Below, one piece after another: positions 13,287 to 24,100 of a stretch of DNA of 64,000 nt. Every line of letters begins with the position of its first letter. Position 1 is the stretch's first letter. The stretch is from Echinostoma caproni (Eukaryota > Platyhelminthes > Trematoda > Plagiorchiida > Echinostomatidae): positions 51,353-115,352 of the forward strand of contig UZAN01039605.1 in assembly GCA_900618425.1 (NCBI GenBank). Direction: 5' to 3'. Below the pieces are notes generated by a model, which was not told the origin of the DNA, did no database searches, and saw nothing but the letters and a program-made list of their open reading frames with translations. The position numbers and the translations under genes were made by a program.

Positions 13287-14705
13287 GCTTGCATAGGACG
13301 AATATTGCTCTTGCCAATCGAGCGTGAAGTTCATTTTGTTGTCGGCTGATGGCAGTAGCTTCCAACAGTACGTACAATTGATTGGGTATTTGTGATCCTC
13401 TCTCTTTAACACCGTATCCAGAATGTTGTCTCTTTGGGGGTATGCCGAAAGGGAGGAAAACAAGCAAGAAGATCTCCTCGCCCTATTGGTTAGGTACCTC
13501 AAGTACACATGCGTTAGTATACACATGTGACGTGACAGGATAGTCAGTTTTTAGAATCATTTCAACACTGAAGCCAAAGTTTATATCATTTCAAAACTTC
13601 TGGCTAAAGTAGAATTTACTCTTAATGTTCCCAGTGTAAATACTAACTTCGGGGAACGTTGCTGACAAACATGCGTCCTGGGCCCCTTTGAAGGTGTTAC
13701 CATTGGCGCAGTTGACCGCTTCTGCGGGTAACCTGTTCCACACAGGTATGACCCTGTGTGCGAAGAAGATGGCCCGTACTTCTAACCTGGCGTTGTTCTG
13801 TTGCAGTTTATAGGTATGACCTCTCATGTTTTGAGCACGAGAAATCGTAAACAAGTCATCTAGGTTGAGTAACGATAGACCTCTCACAATTTCAAAGATC
13901 TTTATCAGATCTCCCCTCACTCGTCTATGCTCCAGCGAAAAGAGATTTCGATCTCATAACCGCTGCTCATAGCTTTTCCATTTTTGCCCAGCCACCATTC
14001 GGGTGGCTAGGCGTTGCACTCGCTCTAAGCACGTTACATCCCTCCTGCAANCCCATGCCTGCACACAATATTCCATGTGTGGGATCACAATAGATTTATA
14101 CAGTGGGATGAAAAATTCAGGCCTTCTGCATGTCACTGTGGCACACAATCTGAATAGCTGCCCTCTAGCCTGATTAGCAACCTTGGAACATCGAGTTGAG
14201 GGTTTAAAATCTTGGGTCATAAGAGCCCCTAGATGTTTCATCTGCGGGGCCCGCTGCATGGGAGCCCCATTAAACGAGTATGTCCCACATCTCATTTCTA
14301 GGTTCAAAGGTAAGTCTCACTTGAACGACCGTCGATGGACTACCTCTAGGTGCCTTTTTAAGTCTAACCCTGTCATTTTGACATCATCAGCAAACATGAA
14401 ACACGGATTTTGAAGATCCTATGCCAGATCTTTGATGAATAAGAGAAAAAGTGGGGGGCCTAGCACTGAGCCCTGGGGAACTCTACTCGTAACCACCTCA
14501 GGTTTAGAAATGTCGTCACCCACCTTGACCCGGAAGGTGCGGTTGTTCAAAAAGGCTGCAATCCAGTCCCCGGCTCTACCTGTTATACCTAGGCTCCGAA
14601 CTTTGAAGTCCAACAATCTATGGCTGACAGAGTCAAATGCTTTACGAAGTCTAATTAACAGACTTCTACATTTTTCTCCTCATCCATACGTTGAGTGACC
14701 TCGTC

Positions 14706-15049
14706 NNNNNNNNNNNNNNNNNNNNNNNNNNNNNNNNNNNNNNNNNNNNNNNNNNNNNNNNNNNNNNNNNNNNNNNNNNNNNNNNNNNNNNNNNNNNNNN
14801 NNNNNNNNNNNNNNNNNNNNNNNNNNNNNNNNNNNNNNNNNNNNNNNNNNNNNNNNNNNNNNNNNNNNNNNNNNNNNNNNNNNNNNNNNNNNNNNNNNNN
14901 NNNNNNNNNNNNNNNNNNNNNNNNNNNNNNNNNNNNNNNNNNNNNNNNNNNNNNNNNNNNNNNNNNNNNNNNNNNNNNNNNNNNNNNNNNNNNNNNNNNN
15001 NNNNNNNNNNNNNNNNNNNNNNNNNNNNNNNNNNNNNNNNNNNNNNNNN
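14706..15049. other. Assembly gap (344 N)
   Basis: The only long N run in the window. It lies inside the RT region of the CR1-like element. Flanking codons join almost perfectly if the gap is removed (see findings). Confidence 1.
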
Positions 15050-16060
15050 TCTAGGAATACAAGCCGATTCGTAAGACATGATTTCCGTTGCACAAAGCCA
15101 TGTTGTGTCGGTGACAGGAGGCGACTGCTATTCAGATGTAGGCAAATCTGCTTTCAGATTAGTCGCTCCAAGCACTTACACAACACTGACGTTCGGCCAA
15201 CGGGTCTGTAGTTTTCTGCTTTGTATTTCGGTTCAGCCTTGTGCAGTGCTAATACGGTAGCTGTACGCCAGTCCTGGGGTAGCGTAGCATTTTGCACTGA
15301 TTCCCTAAACATTACAGTCCGCGGCCCGGCTAGTACCCCGCCCAGCGACTGCACTATGGCTGGTTGAATTCCATCCGGACCTTCCTACTTGTGCTTGTTG
15401 AGCATCTGGAGTTCTCGATGTCTATCTGTTTCACAGATGACAATATCAGCAAACTCTGGCGTATCAGCTAACCTTGCTAAACCCAGGTTATCACAGTCGA
15501 CTGGGGTCCTATACACGCTCTTGATGAACTTAAGTAGGGTTTCCGCTTTATCGCGGTTACACGTAGGTATTCCTCCATCGAGCAAAGCTAGCGTTTCTAC
15601 ACATTTCTGTGTGCGTGCGTTGGCTTGCACGTATGCACAGAAGCTTTTGGGGTTCTTTTTGACATCTCGGGTTAAGATAAACTGGAAGTCATATTTGGCA
15701 CGCCTTTGGAGGTCTTGACATCTGTTGCGCGTTCGCTTGTAGACACTCCAGGCTTGTTGAGTGCCGTAAAGCTTATTGCGATCCCAGTATCGTCGGCGAA
15801 TTTTGAGCGCCCTCTCTATCCCGGGTTTCCACCACATTGGTATATGACGGGTTCGGCCTTTCCTCAGTGATGCGAACCTGTCTGTGAGACTAAATAACCC
15901 ACTTTCAACTAATTCCCATCCATCCTGCACAGTGCACTCTGATGACGTCGGGTACCAGATGATGGTATTTGCAGCTTGTACCAATTCTATGTCGTTTATG
16001 CTGCTATAGAACCGCATAAGAGTAGATCCGTGCCTACGATGCCTAACCATTTCAGTGGTA

Positions 16061-16636
16061 TTGAATCAAACGATGTCATTTATGAACAATTAAATGATAC
16101 TTCTAAATAGATTTGAGTGGAGGTCAAAACAAACATCCAACCGTGCTCCAGATTCCACAACCACCTTTCTACCTCATTACTCACACTCAGCCATGGAGAC
16201 CGGAAGACCGACACTCGAGTATTTTGTTTCTATTCTGGCTGTTTGTTTATTGGTTCCTTAAGCGCTCATCAATGATGCACACAAATCATGTTGTCTAGGA
16301 TTTCCATCCCTAATCTCTAGAATGCAAAAAGTTCGTGATCGTTGTCTACACACCGTGACTGACCAGAATTACCAATTACATTCGTCCTCAGTAGTAGCCA
16401 GTCCGCCCCTTGAGCTCCGTGGCAACGAAGGAAACATTATGCAAAACCTATTGGCTGCCATCGCAAAATGGTAAAATATCAATAGACCCACTGACACGCT
16501 TCGGGAACAAGCAAAGTGAAATGCAGAACTTCATGATGATAGTTTTGATTTAATTCCTTTTTCCACGAAAGAGAATATAGTAAAATGGCAAAACCCCATG
16601 ATCCGAGGATATACTGTAAGTGGGGAGGTGTGGAGA
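16061..16636. other. No gene recognised
   Basis: A spacer between the 5' end of the CR1-like copy and the 3' end of the jockey-like copy. No motif was seen. Confidence 0.5.
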
Positions 16637-19600
16637 TCATTCAAGCTCAAACCAGCATGTGTACGTTGGAGGAAAGACCGAAAGGAGGGGAGTGTTCCAC
16701 AGTTGTGCTGTTATTGGGAAAAAAGATGACTGAAAGTTAGAAATGTGACACCTGGGGATAGTCACATGAAATGGGTGGCTAGCCGCTTGCGCGCGCGATC
16801 TACGAAAAAACAAGTGGGAGAGAGACAAATGGGAAAGTTCATCAGAGCAAAGTCCAAAGAAGTATCAACGGAACAAGGATAGAGAAGCGACTGCCCGATG
16901 GTGAGCTACTGACTGCAAGTTGGATGACATGAACGGGTGGTTGATGAGACAGATGGCCTTACGTTGAACCCGATCCAGAAGAGACAGTGAGGTAGGCGAA
17001 GCTCCACCCCAGACATGACTGCAGTATTCAAGTGTAGGGCGAATCTGAGCTTTGCAAAGCGAGAGGAGGTGAATGTGGGTGAAGAAAAGTCTAGCGCGGT
17101 AAGGGAAACCAATTTTGAGCACAGCGCGGGAAACAAGTAGATAAATATAAGGTGACCATGAAAGAGGAGAAGATAAGGAAAGACCCAATAGCTTGCATGA
17201 TTCTGTGGAATGCAGTGTTCGAAATGAAATTCAAGAAAGAGGAGAAAGATGTGTGTTTAAGAGAAATGGACATAAGGGGAGTTTTACTGGTATTGAACAA
17301 AACACGGTTGCTACAGCCCCAAGGAGACATAAGGCTCAGATCAGAATTTAGGGAGGAGCGGTCGTCACTAATGCTGGAGTCAGCGATGCGCAAAGAGGAA
17401 TATAACAGAGAAAAGTGTACAGTCGCGTCATCGGCGTGGAACGAAACATAGTCCCATGTACTCTGACGGAGATGCTGCGATCCTTGAGGTAGCTTGCTGT
17501 CCGGGACACAAAACATTTCCCGGGCTCTGAAGGAAAGACACCGGACCAGATTACTTTACATTTGACCGGAACAACATTTTGGAAGTTGGTATATTGACAT
17601 CTCCGTGTTTTCTTTCTGTGGATCCATCTTCTTACTGATCCATCTTCTTCCCTGGACACGGCTACATCCAAAAAGGTCCATATGTTGTTCATTTCAATCT
17701 CTGCAGTGTATTCCAGTGATGGCTGTGCTTCGTTAAACGATTTCAATGTCTGTGGGGTGCTTGTTCGTGGTCAGTCACACGAAAGATATCATTCATACAT
17801 CTACTGTAGTGTATTAATCTTTCAATAGCTCAGCGTACTTCTTTCTATTTTATCCATGAAGAAGTCAGCTAGCAACGGACTGTGTGGGGATATCATGACT
17901 ACCCAGTCTAACTGACTAGAGATAGTACCGTTAAATAGTAACTGAACATTACGTGCGCTGCGTAATAACATTTCCGTTAAATTTGTGACCGGCATACCAA
18001 CGTCTACATTCAGTGTTTTTATTTGATCACAGATAAACTCCATTGTCTCCAGCAGGGGTAAATTAGTGAACAATGAGATAACATCCAAGGAAAACATAGT
18101 CTTTTACTGCAGAACTAGGTCTACTATGTCAGCTAAAAACTGGGAACTGTTTCGGAGAGGGAGCCTGACTAGGAATATCCGAAAACAGTTGTTCGCTCAC
18201 TGACTCGTTTTCTCAATGCTATCTATCATTGAAATATTCAAGCTTTATCAATAAATATCAGAAACAGGGTAGGGGAAATTGGGGGAACACCAGTATTCAC
18301 AGGCCCGGAACGAGACATAGTTCCATGCACTCTGACGGAGATGCTGCGGTCCTTGAGATAGCTTGTTGTCCACGACTAGTTCCGAAGTAAGGCCAAACTT
18401 AGGTAGTTTAGCCAGCAAACCGGTGTGCTAGACACGATCGAAAGCTTTCGATTTATCCAATGACAACACATAGGTTTCCTCGTGATTGTCCAGTGCCACC
18501 GACCATGTGTACGAAATGAGCGCCCGAAAATCACCGATAGATCGGAAACCGTACTGACGGTCGCTAAGCCTATTGTTCCGCTCTATGTGGTAGAGGAGTT
18601 GATCAGTAAAAACTGATTCAATAACCTTCGAAGTGACTGGTGTGAGAGGGATGGGGCGGTGGTTGTTTGGGTCAGACTGGTCACCGGGCTTAGGGATGGG
18701 GAATATTTCTGATATTTTCCATGAGGTTTGAAATATCTCGGGAATGGAGAAATACACTGAATAAGCTACGTAGAACGCAAGCCAGTTCTTGGGAGCACAT
18801 TTGAAGGACGATGGGAGGAATCCAATCGGGTCCAGGTGGCTTGACTGGGTCCAGCGAAAAGAGGATCTAACGTAACTTTCTGGTGGAAATGAGCGATGCG
18901 AAAAGATGCTTTGTCGTAGGGAGTATGGAGAGTTGGATGGGTGATTTGAGAATGGTAGAATTGGAAACCTAATGAAAGCAAACACTTCTGCTTTCAAACG
19001 GGTCGCTACTAATTCACCAGATGGTTTAACAATGGATGAAAAGTAAGTGGAACAGAATTTCTGCGAGACTACCTTAGCGAGTGACCACAACGTCCGGCTT
19101 CCAGAAGAAGTGGTCGCTAGGTGTGCTGCTTTGCGCTCAACAAAGTGCTCCTTAGCCTTTGTATGATTGTTGTACATGTGTTGCGTGCTAACAAGAACCA
19201 TCGGCGGGAGACGGNGCGGAACGCTGATTTCCTTTTACGAACAGCGCGGCAACAGGCTTGGATGAACCATTTTTTAGAAAGAGACTTGCCGGGTTTGACA
19301 AAATGAGGAATAAATAGATACATGCCTTGCAAAAGAACTTTGGAGAAATTTGAAGCGGAGACGGAGACATCGACGGAAGAACAGCATTCATTGCAGTGTA
19401 GAAAGCCAGAAAGTTACGAAAGTTGCACCCATCAGCGGAACTATACCGCCAAAATGTGCATTAAGAATTACGGTGAACATTGGAACACATAATTTGGGTA
19501 AATAGCCAAATAATGCAATGGTCCGATAAGGAATCGCAGCCACATTTCAAAATAATTTTGCGTTGGATGTGAGGAGAAGACTGAGGGTATGGGCGTGGTT

Positions 19601-20293
19601 GCCAGCACGATTGAGGATACGAATCGAGAAATCAATCAGTTGGTGGAGGTTGTTCAATAGGGCAAATGATTCTGCCTCACGTTCAAGGGGCAATGTCCCT
19701 GAATAGTGTAACAGCCAATCCCTGATATGGACAATAAAATCACCTGATATTAGGAACTGAGCGTTGGGGCTTGTTCAACAATGGTATCAGGGAAAAGTGC
19801 ACAGAGCAGAAGTAGTGATTGAAAGAAGGGAACCGAACTTTCAACTACAGAGTCTGGAAATCGCGATTGGTGAGATTTAATTGAGAGAAAGGAGTAGAAA
19901 CAATTGAATGATGGATGAAAGCACAAACACCAGCTTTGTGTATGAACGAAGTGTGAAGGGACTAATCGGAAAACTGAAGATACGTGGTGTCTGTATAAGC
20001 GGAAAGTTGTGTTTCAGATAAAAATAGAGCAAGAGGGGAAGTGGACCGAAGAAATTGATGTACAGAATCATTATTATGGTGCTAGTGGAGAATGTTAGTG
20101 TGTGCGATTGACGAGTGTGTGTGCTTGAGAATTGTTCCTGTTTGTCGAAGTATTCACATTGAGATGATAAGTAACCGGCAACGTAACCCTGGAACTTGGA
20201 ATGACGAACCACATAAGGCCCCGATGGATAGGCGTTGATATTGACCCGAACGACGGCTGAGCCGTCTAACACCCGACAATCAACTCTCAACAA
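16637..20293 (-). mobile_element. Jockey-like non-LTR retrotransposon, near full length, interrupted
   Basis: Read downward from 20293: an N-terminal region (INAYPSGPYVVRHSKFQGYV), endonuclease-like segments (AQFLISGDF, LNNLHQLIDF), a linker (KSLSKKWFIQACCRAVRKRK), then RT with PIPKPGDQSDPNNHRPIPLT, QYGFRS and LSLDKSKAFDRV, a TAG and LLAKLPKFGLTSELVV. A Penelope-like fragment follows (about 17520-18180). The RT then resumes with SYLKDRSISVRVHGTMFRS, HADDATVHF (YADD position), SDLSLMSPWGCSNRVLFNTS, IRPTLEYCSHVWGGAS and the C-terminus QLWNTPLLSVFPPTY at 16637-16828. The second part lacks the GVPQGS-to-INDL stretch before HADD. Several stops and frameshifts make it dead. Similar pol proteins in trematodes are usually annotated as jockey; I assign clade only to that level. 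Confidence 0.8.
17520..18180 (-). mobile_element. Penelope-like element RT fragment nested in jockey-like copy
   Basis: Minus strand 18097-17822 reads FSLDVISLFTNLPLLETMEF, VGMPVTNLTEMLLRSARNVQ, LLFNG and VMISPHSPLLADFFMDKIE. These are Penelope RT landmarks (SFDV.SLFTNVP; AMGSPLGPLLAD). After a stop and frame change the catalytic box appears as RCMNDIF instead of RYMDDIF, then SLEYTAEIEMNNIWTFLDV and VSREEDGSVRRWIHRKKT (17746-17590), the Penelope segment after the catalytic box. No GIY-YIG endonuclease is attached. The altered catalytic Asp and the stops make it non-functional. Confidence 0.8.
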
Positions 20294-20994
20294 GAAGTAG
20301 AATCTCTGGATTTCCTACCCTAAACTAATGAAAGCTGTTAAATTCCTCTTGCATATATATCACATTATTTCTTGGAATCGTGCCCGGAAGTTGTACTAGG
20401 TGATGCGAACAAAAGCCAAAGTGTTAAGATACAAATCTGCGATCCAATGCCTTTGATTCGTGATGGTTATGCATTATTTATTACTTTTTGTACTCTTTTT
20501 ATATCGCTATTATTGTATATACAAATAAAACATTTTCAAGAAATGGGGAAGCGATTAATCAAAGTAGAGAATTGTAAGGTTAATTGTTGTTGTTGGTGGT
20601 GGTGGTGGTGGTGATGGTGGGATTGGAACACATATCCTACGGAGTGATACTTCAGTGACGTCACCACCGGGCCCGAACTGTAATGTATTTGGGGGACTAT
20701 GTATGAATACTGTTATCCGCTTCACAGAACTTTTTGAAGGTCACACTCAACCGTGAGCTGAAACCCTGAGACGAAGTAAGATCTAATGTAAGAAAACGTC
20801 ATTAGTAAGGTTAAGCCAATGCGACTTTTAATCCAATACCTACCACGGAAACGTGAAAGGAAACTCCCTAACACTCTTTTCCAAAATATCTGTTCATTCA
20901 CTTTCTTAGACACTGGCGATAGTCCAAAAATGGTTTATCTTTTCACGCAGGTTGATCGTCACTAGTGCCTCAAACGAAAGCCACAAATGAATCA
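20294..20994. other. No gene recognised; TGG microsatellite
   Basis: A (TGT/TGG)n repeat lies at 20586-20619. The rest is closed in all frames and without motifs. Confidence 0.6.
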
Positions 20995-21660
20995 CACCGG
21001 AGGCAGAGGAGTGCGAGATACACAAGAAATATTTTGAAATTGTCTATAAAGTGGATGATGGGCGCAGCCACCACTGAAAATTGCCACAGGTACGAGCTCC
21101 CCAATGAGCGATGCATAGATAGACAGAGCTGAAGTTCTAAAGATACTCAGTGAATTAAAGCGTAGCAAATCAGCGGGAAGTGATGGATTGCATCCAGCCA
21201 TCTTCGAGCCGCTCGCAGAGATTTTAGCATGTGCAATCTACGAAAAATCCCCAGAATGACTGGAAAATAGTTACAGTTGTCGTGACCTGGGCACCTTCAG
21301 AAACACATCCAGTGCATCGAGAGGGTTCAAACGTTAGCTACTTGGATGGTCTCGTATAAAAAAAGATTTACAGCGTTAGATCTCTTTTCTATGGAAAGAA
21401 GACGCCTCATAGAAACATTTAAGATAATGAAAGGAATCATTGCCGTAAGCGCCGAAAGGTTGCTCACTTGAACGCCCATAGAAGTCACCTGGAATTACAA
21501 GATAAGGCTCCTAAAACCCAGGGCTCGCGTCGGTGTGCGATTTAAATTCTACTTTACCCGAGTGGTTGATAGATAGAATCAGCTACCACCGCACCTGATG
21601 GAATGTGCGACAACATTCGACTTCGAAAGACAGTTCGACATGGTTTGGACCTAAGTGTAC
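20995..21660 (+). mobile_element. CR1-like retrotransposon, large internal deletion
   Basis: The 5' part reads EECEIHKKYFEIVYKVDDG, then EVLKILSELKRSKSAGSDG and LHPAIFEPLAEIL (RT start, 21130-21235) and DWKIVTVV. It then jumps to the RT C-terminal part: HIQCIERVQTLATWMVS, ALDLFSMERRRLIETFKIMK and KFYFTRVVDR, a TAG where Trp is expected, then NQLPPHLMECAT and FDMVWT with a stop near 21655. The whole palm domain with the YADD box is missing. Some other CR1-like copies here end in a different tail, so this may be a separate subfamily. Confidence 0.75.
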
Positions 21661-22604
21661 CCATAGAAACAGGGTATGAGGTTGTTTAGAGTTGACATGC
21701 TTCTTGTTTCTCAACTAATCTCCTTCACAGATATTCTACTGAAACCAGTTTCTTGCCGGAGAACAGTTTCAAGACAGCGACTGAAATGGGTTGAAGCTTC
21801 GGGAGAAGAAACCTTCCTACCGAAGCAAGAATCTGGATGTTGGTTGGCGAAAACCTTTTCCATTCTGTGATACGTGACCTAACCTGAACATGTTTTTGTT
21901 CTTCCCCACCGGTGAATAATATCGAAAAGTTCTGAAAATCCCGAAAAGAAATACCTTCAATACTGTGCTATGTGATGAGGATATCGAAGCTAATTTTTCC
22001 ATAGCACTGAGTACTGTGTTATTCACGTGGGATCGTTACTAACCAAAGCAACAGTTATGGGGTTCAAACAACACTGTAGTCGAACCAGTCAGTTGATACT
22101 TTGATCGAAGAAGTACTTTTCCAACTTGAGCAGCAGTAATTAAGGCAGTAAATTGAGTCAACTTTTGGAGTTCAGTGGAGTAGAATAAAACAGAAGATTC
22201 TACAGGATTCGAATCGGTGGGCAACTCGGGGATCGCGTGCACGCACTTTCAGGACACAATCAAATATCAGCGCGTCAAGATCAAACAGCCTTCTGATGCG
22301 TCAAAATTACTATCAAAGAATTGGAATCAGTGACTGTGTCTGGGTTCAGTGCAAAAAAACACCAAGCAAACACCAATCATATGACAGCCGGACACTATGG
22401 ACGTGCATATGTGTGTCAACCAGTGGGCCGGTGAATGTCAAACGGGTTACTACTACGACGAGCGTAGACTGGTGGGGGAGGGTACCGACTGGCGAAGATG
22501 ATACTGGGATCGGGTGAGAATGAGGGACATAGCCAGCCCGATCAACAGACCCACTGGGACAACTCGGGCATGGTACGCCCAATAAGAAAAGAAGAATCAA
22601 GATA
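21661..22604. other. No gene recognised; G+C-richer patch
   Basis: A G+C-richer patch at about 22380-22600 adjoins the next repeat and may be part of an unrecognised element. No coding motif was found. Confidence 0.4.
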
Positions 22605-22945
22605 TAAAGAAAAAAGCTGTTTCGTCCCGTTTGGGACTCGCCAGCAGAGCGCACGTTTATTATCCCTGTCAGGACTCAAATCGCGATCAGTCGGGTCGGG
22701 ACTTCACATCCCTACCCCTGAGCTACACGACCGACGGCCATCACCTTGTGCGAATGGGCTTGGATTAGCCCATTCGATTACTCAGATGCACCAGGCACTC
22801 TTGATGGTCTTGTATGCGCGTTTCACTCCTTGAAAGATTGGTTATTCCCCACGAGATAATGCATTCAAATGCGATGGAAATGTTCGGGATAACCAACAAA
22901 GTGCACTGGACAGCTATTTTGTCCTGTTTGGTATTGGTTAGCAGT
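22605..22945 (-). mobile_element. Composite tRNA-like repeat family A
   Basis: On the minus strand: a tail segment (ACAAAATAGCTGTCCAGTGC, then TTGGTTATCCCGAACATTTC), a spacer with GGAGTGAAACGCGCATACAA, then a tRNA-like head with A box TAGCTCAGGGG and B box GATTTGAGTCC, then the tail GAGTCCCAAACGGGACGAAA again. Tail and head thus recur head-to-tail. Copies or parts lie at 10.2, 23.5, 28.4-28.7, 44.5-44.9, 59.5 and 60.1 kb. Confidence 0.7.
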
Positions 22946-23464
22946 ACGTACAGTATATCCTTTTTCTCTAACGTTGTTTCGGTATTTTTCATCTCGAATA
23001 GCTATATGGTAAGTTATGGTAAGCCATATGGTAGCTTTATGCTAAGATCAGCCCAAAATTTGACTAAATCTCGATCGAGCCGCATTTCCTTCTTTATATG
23101 TCGCATAATCCCTACAGAAAACACTAACGCTTGCAGCTCCATGCTAGAGATGGTAATGGGTTCTAACGGAACGACTCATCTGCTGATTATTGTAGTGGAT
23201 AGTAATTCATTGCTGTTGCTTGCTCACTTGTGAAGGCAAGATAACCGTGAATATAACAGCTTCCGGAACAGATCTAACGGACATTAAAAATATCGCAGTT
23301 TGAAGCGCTTTCCTGTCACGATTCTATTAACAAGATGAATACTGCACAAGAAGATTTTCATGCAACCCCGAATGCACGCACGTTCCATTAGTGTAAAAAG
23401 CTTACATCCTGAAGCCCACAAAACCTAAATGGTAATTTTAGGGCATCTTTGTCTCTTCAATTTT

Positions 23465-23545
23465 TAGACGCATCAGGCGCTCTTAATTGTCTTGGATGTG
23501 TGTTTCTCTCCTTAATAATTTGTATTCCTGGACAATGCGAACGTG
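23465..23545 (-). repeat. Fragment of repeat family A (spacer part)
   Basis: GGCGCTCTTAATTGTCTTGG and the following TGTGTTTCTCTCCTTAATAA match, on the plus strand, the complement of the spacer seen at 22.8 and 28.65 kb. No head is present. Confidence 0.55.
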
Positions 23546-23929
23546 CGAAATCATTTCTTTGATTGCGGTGGACAATTCAAACTTGTCGATGTTCCCCGTA
23601 ATTTTGACGTGAAATGGAAAAACACTTGCACTCTATGGATTTAAAGCAGGATAGTGAAGAATAAATGGATGACCCTTATTTAAAGTATTTGGCACAGGAC
23701 CGATATATACCCTGGCTCAAAAACCAATGATACTCTTCCCAAATTTCTGAAGAAGCTCTTTCAATTTGAAGGGTCTTTGAAGAAGGAGAATGAGTTAGTT
23801 CTCAACCACAAGTATGCTATCTTGTGTGCTTGTCTCATTGCTTTTCCCAGTATTTTTTTCTTGTCCACTGACGACTCCACAGTATTGTGTCCGGAATCAT
23901 AAAGCGATTTCTAATTTCATAAGAGCGGA

Positions 23930-24100
23930 AGAGTAATTGATTTGGTCATACGATCCCCGAGTGTATAGTTTGCATGCATTCCATGCAGTCACGGGTTCAA
24001 TCCCTAGTCGGGGATTGATGGATTCGCTCGGCTGATCAGATCCAACCACGTTGAAACAGCAGTGCAGTGCTTCTGAGCTTTTCAGATGTTGCGTTTGCTC
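23930..24100 (+). mobile_element. tRNA-like SINE, divergent family A member
   Basis: A B-box-like GGGTTCAATCC at 23993-24003 lies in a tRNA-like head. It is followed by GAAACAGCAGTGCAGTGCTT, which resembles the family A tail GAAACAGCTGTCCAGTGCTT found at 59.6 kb. Head and spacer are more diverged than in the other copies. Confidence 0.55.

Larger units (their letters stand above)
13263..16060 (-). mobile_element. CR1-like non-LTR retrotransposon, 5'-truncated, dead
   Basis: From 16050 downward: the endonuclease-RT linker (221 open codons, MWWKPGIERALKIRRRYW), then a TAG and EGPDGIQPAIVQSL, then LPQDWRTATVLALHK and AENYRPV, a TGA, QHGFVQRKSCLTNRLVFL, the N run, DEVTQRMDEE, a frameshift, VSHRLLDFKVRSLGITG, VPQGSVLGPPLFLLFIKDL (RT box 4), a TAG, CFMFADDVKM (catalytic box), MKHLGALMTQDFKP, RGDLIKIFEIVRG and FFAHRVIPVWNRLPAEAV to a stop at 13591. 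The 3' untranslated part runs to a (GAACT)n tail at 13263-13286. Domain order and C-terminal motifs are CR1-like. Five or so stops, one shift and a missing endonuclease make it inactive. The related fragment at 53.15-54.26 kb shares IVRGLS. Confidence 0.85.

Noticed and set aside
14666..15093. Open stretches of up to 137 codons across 14666-15093 on both strands
   Set aside because: They exist only because the 344 N produce no stop codons.
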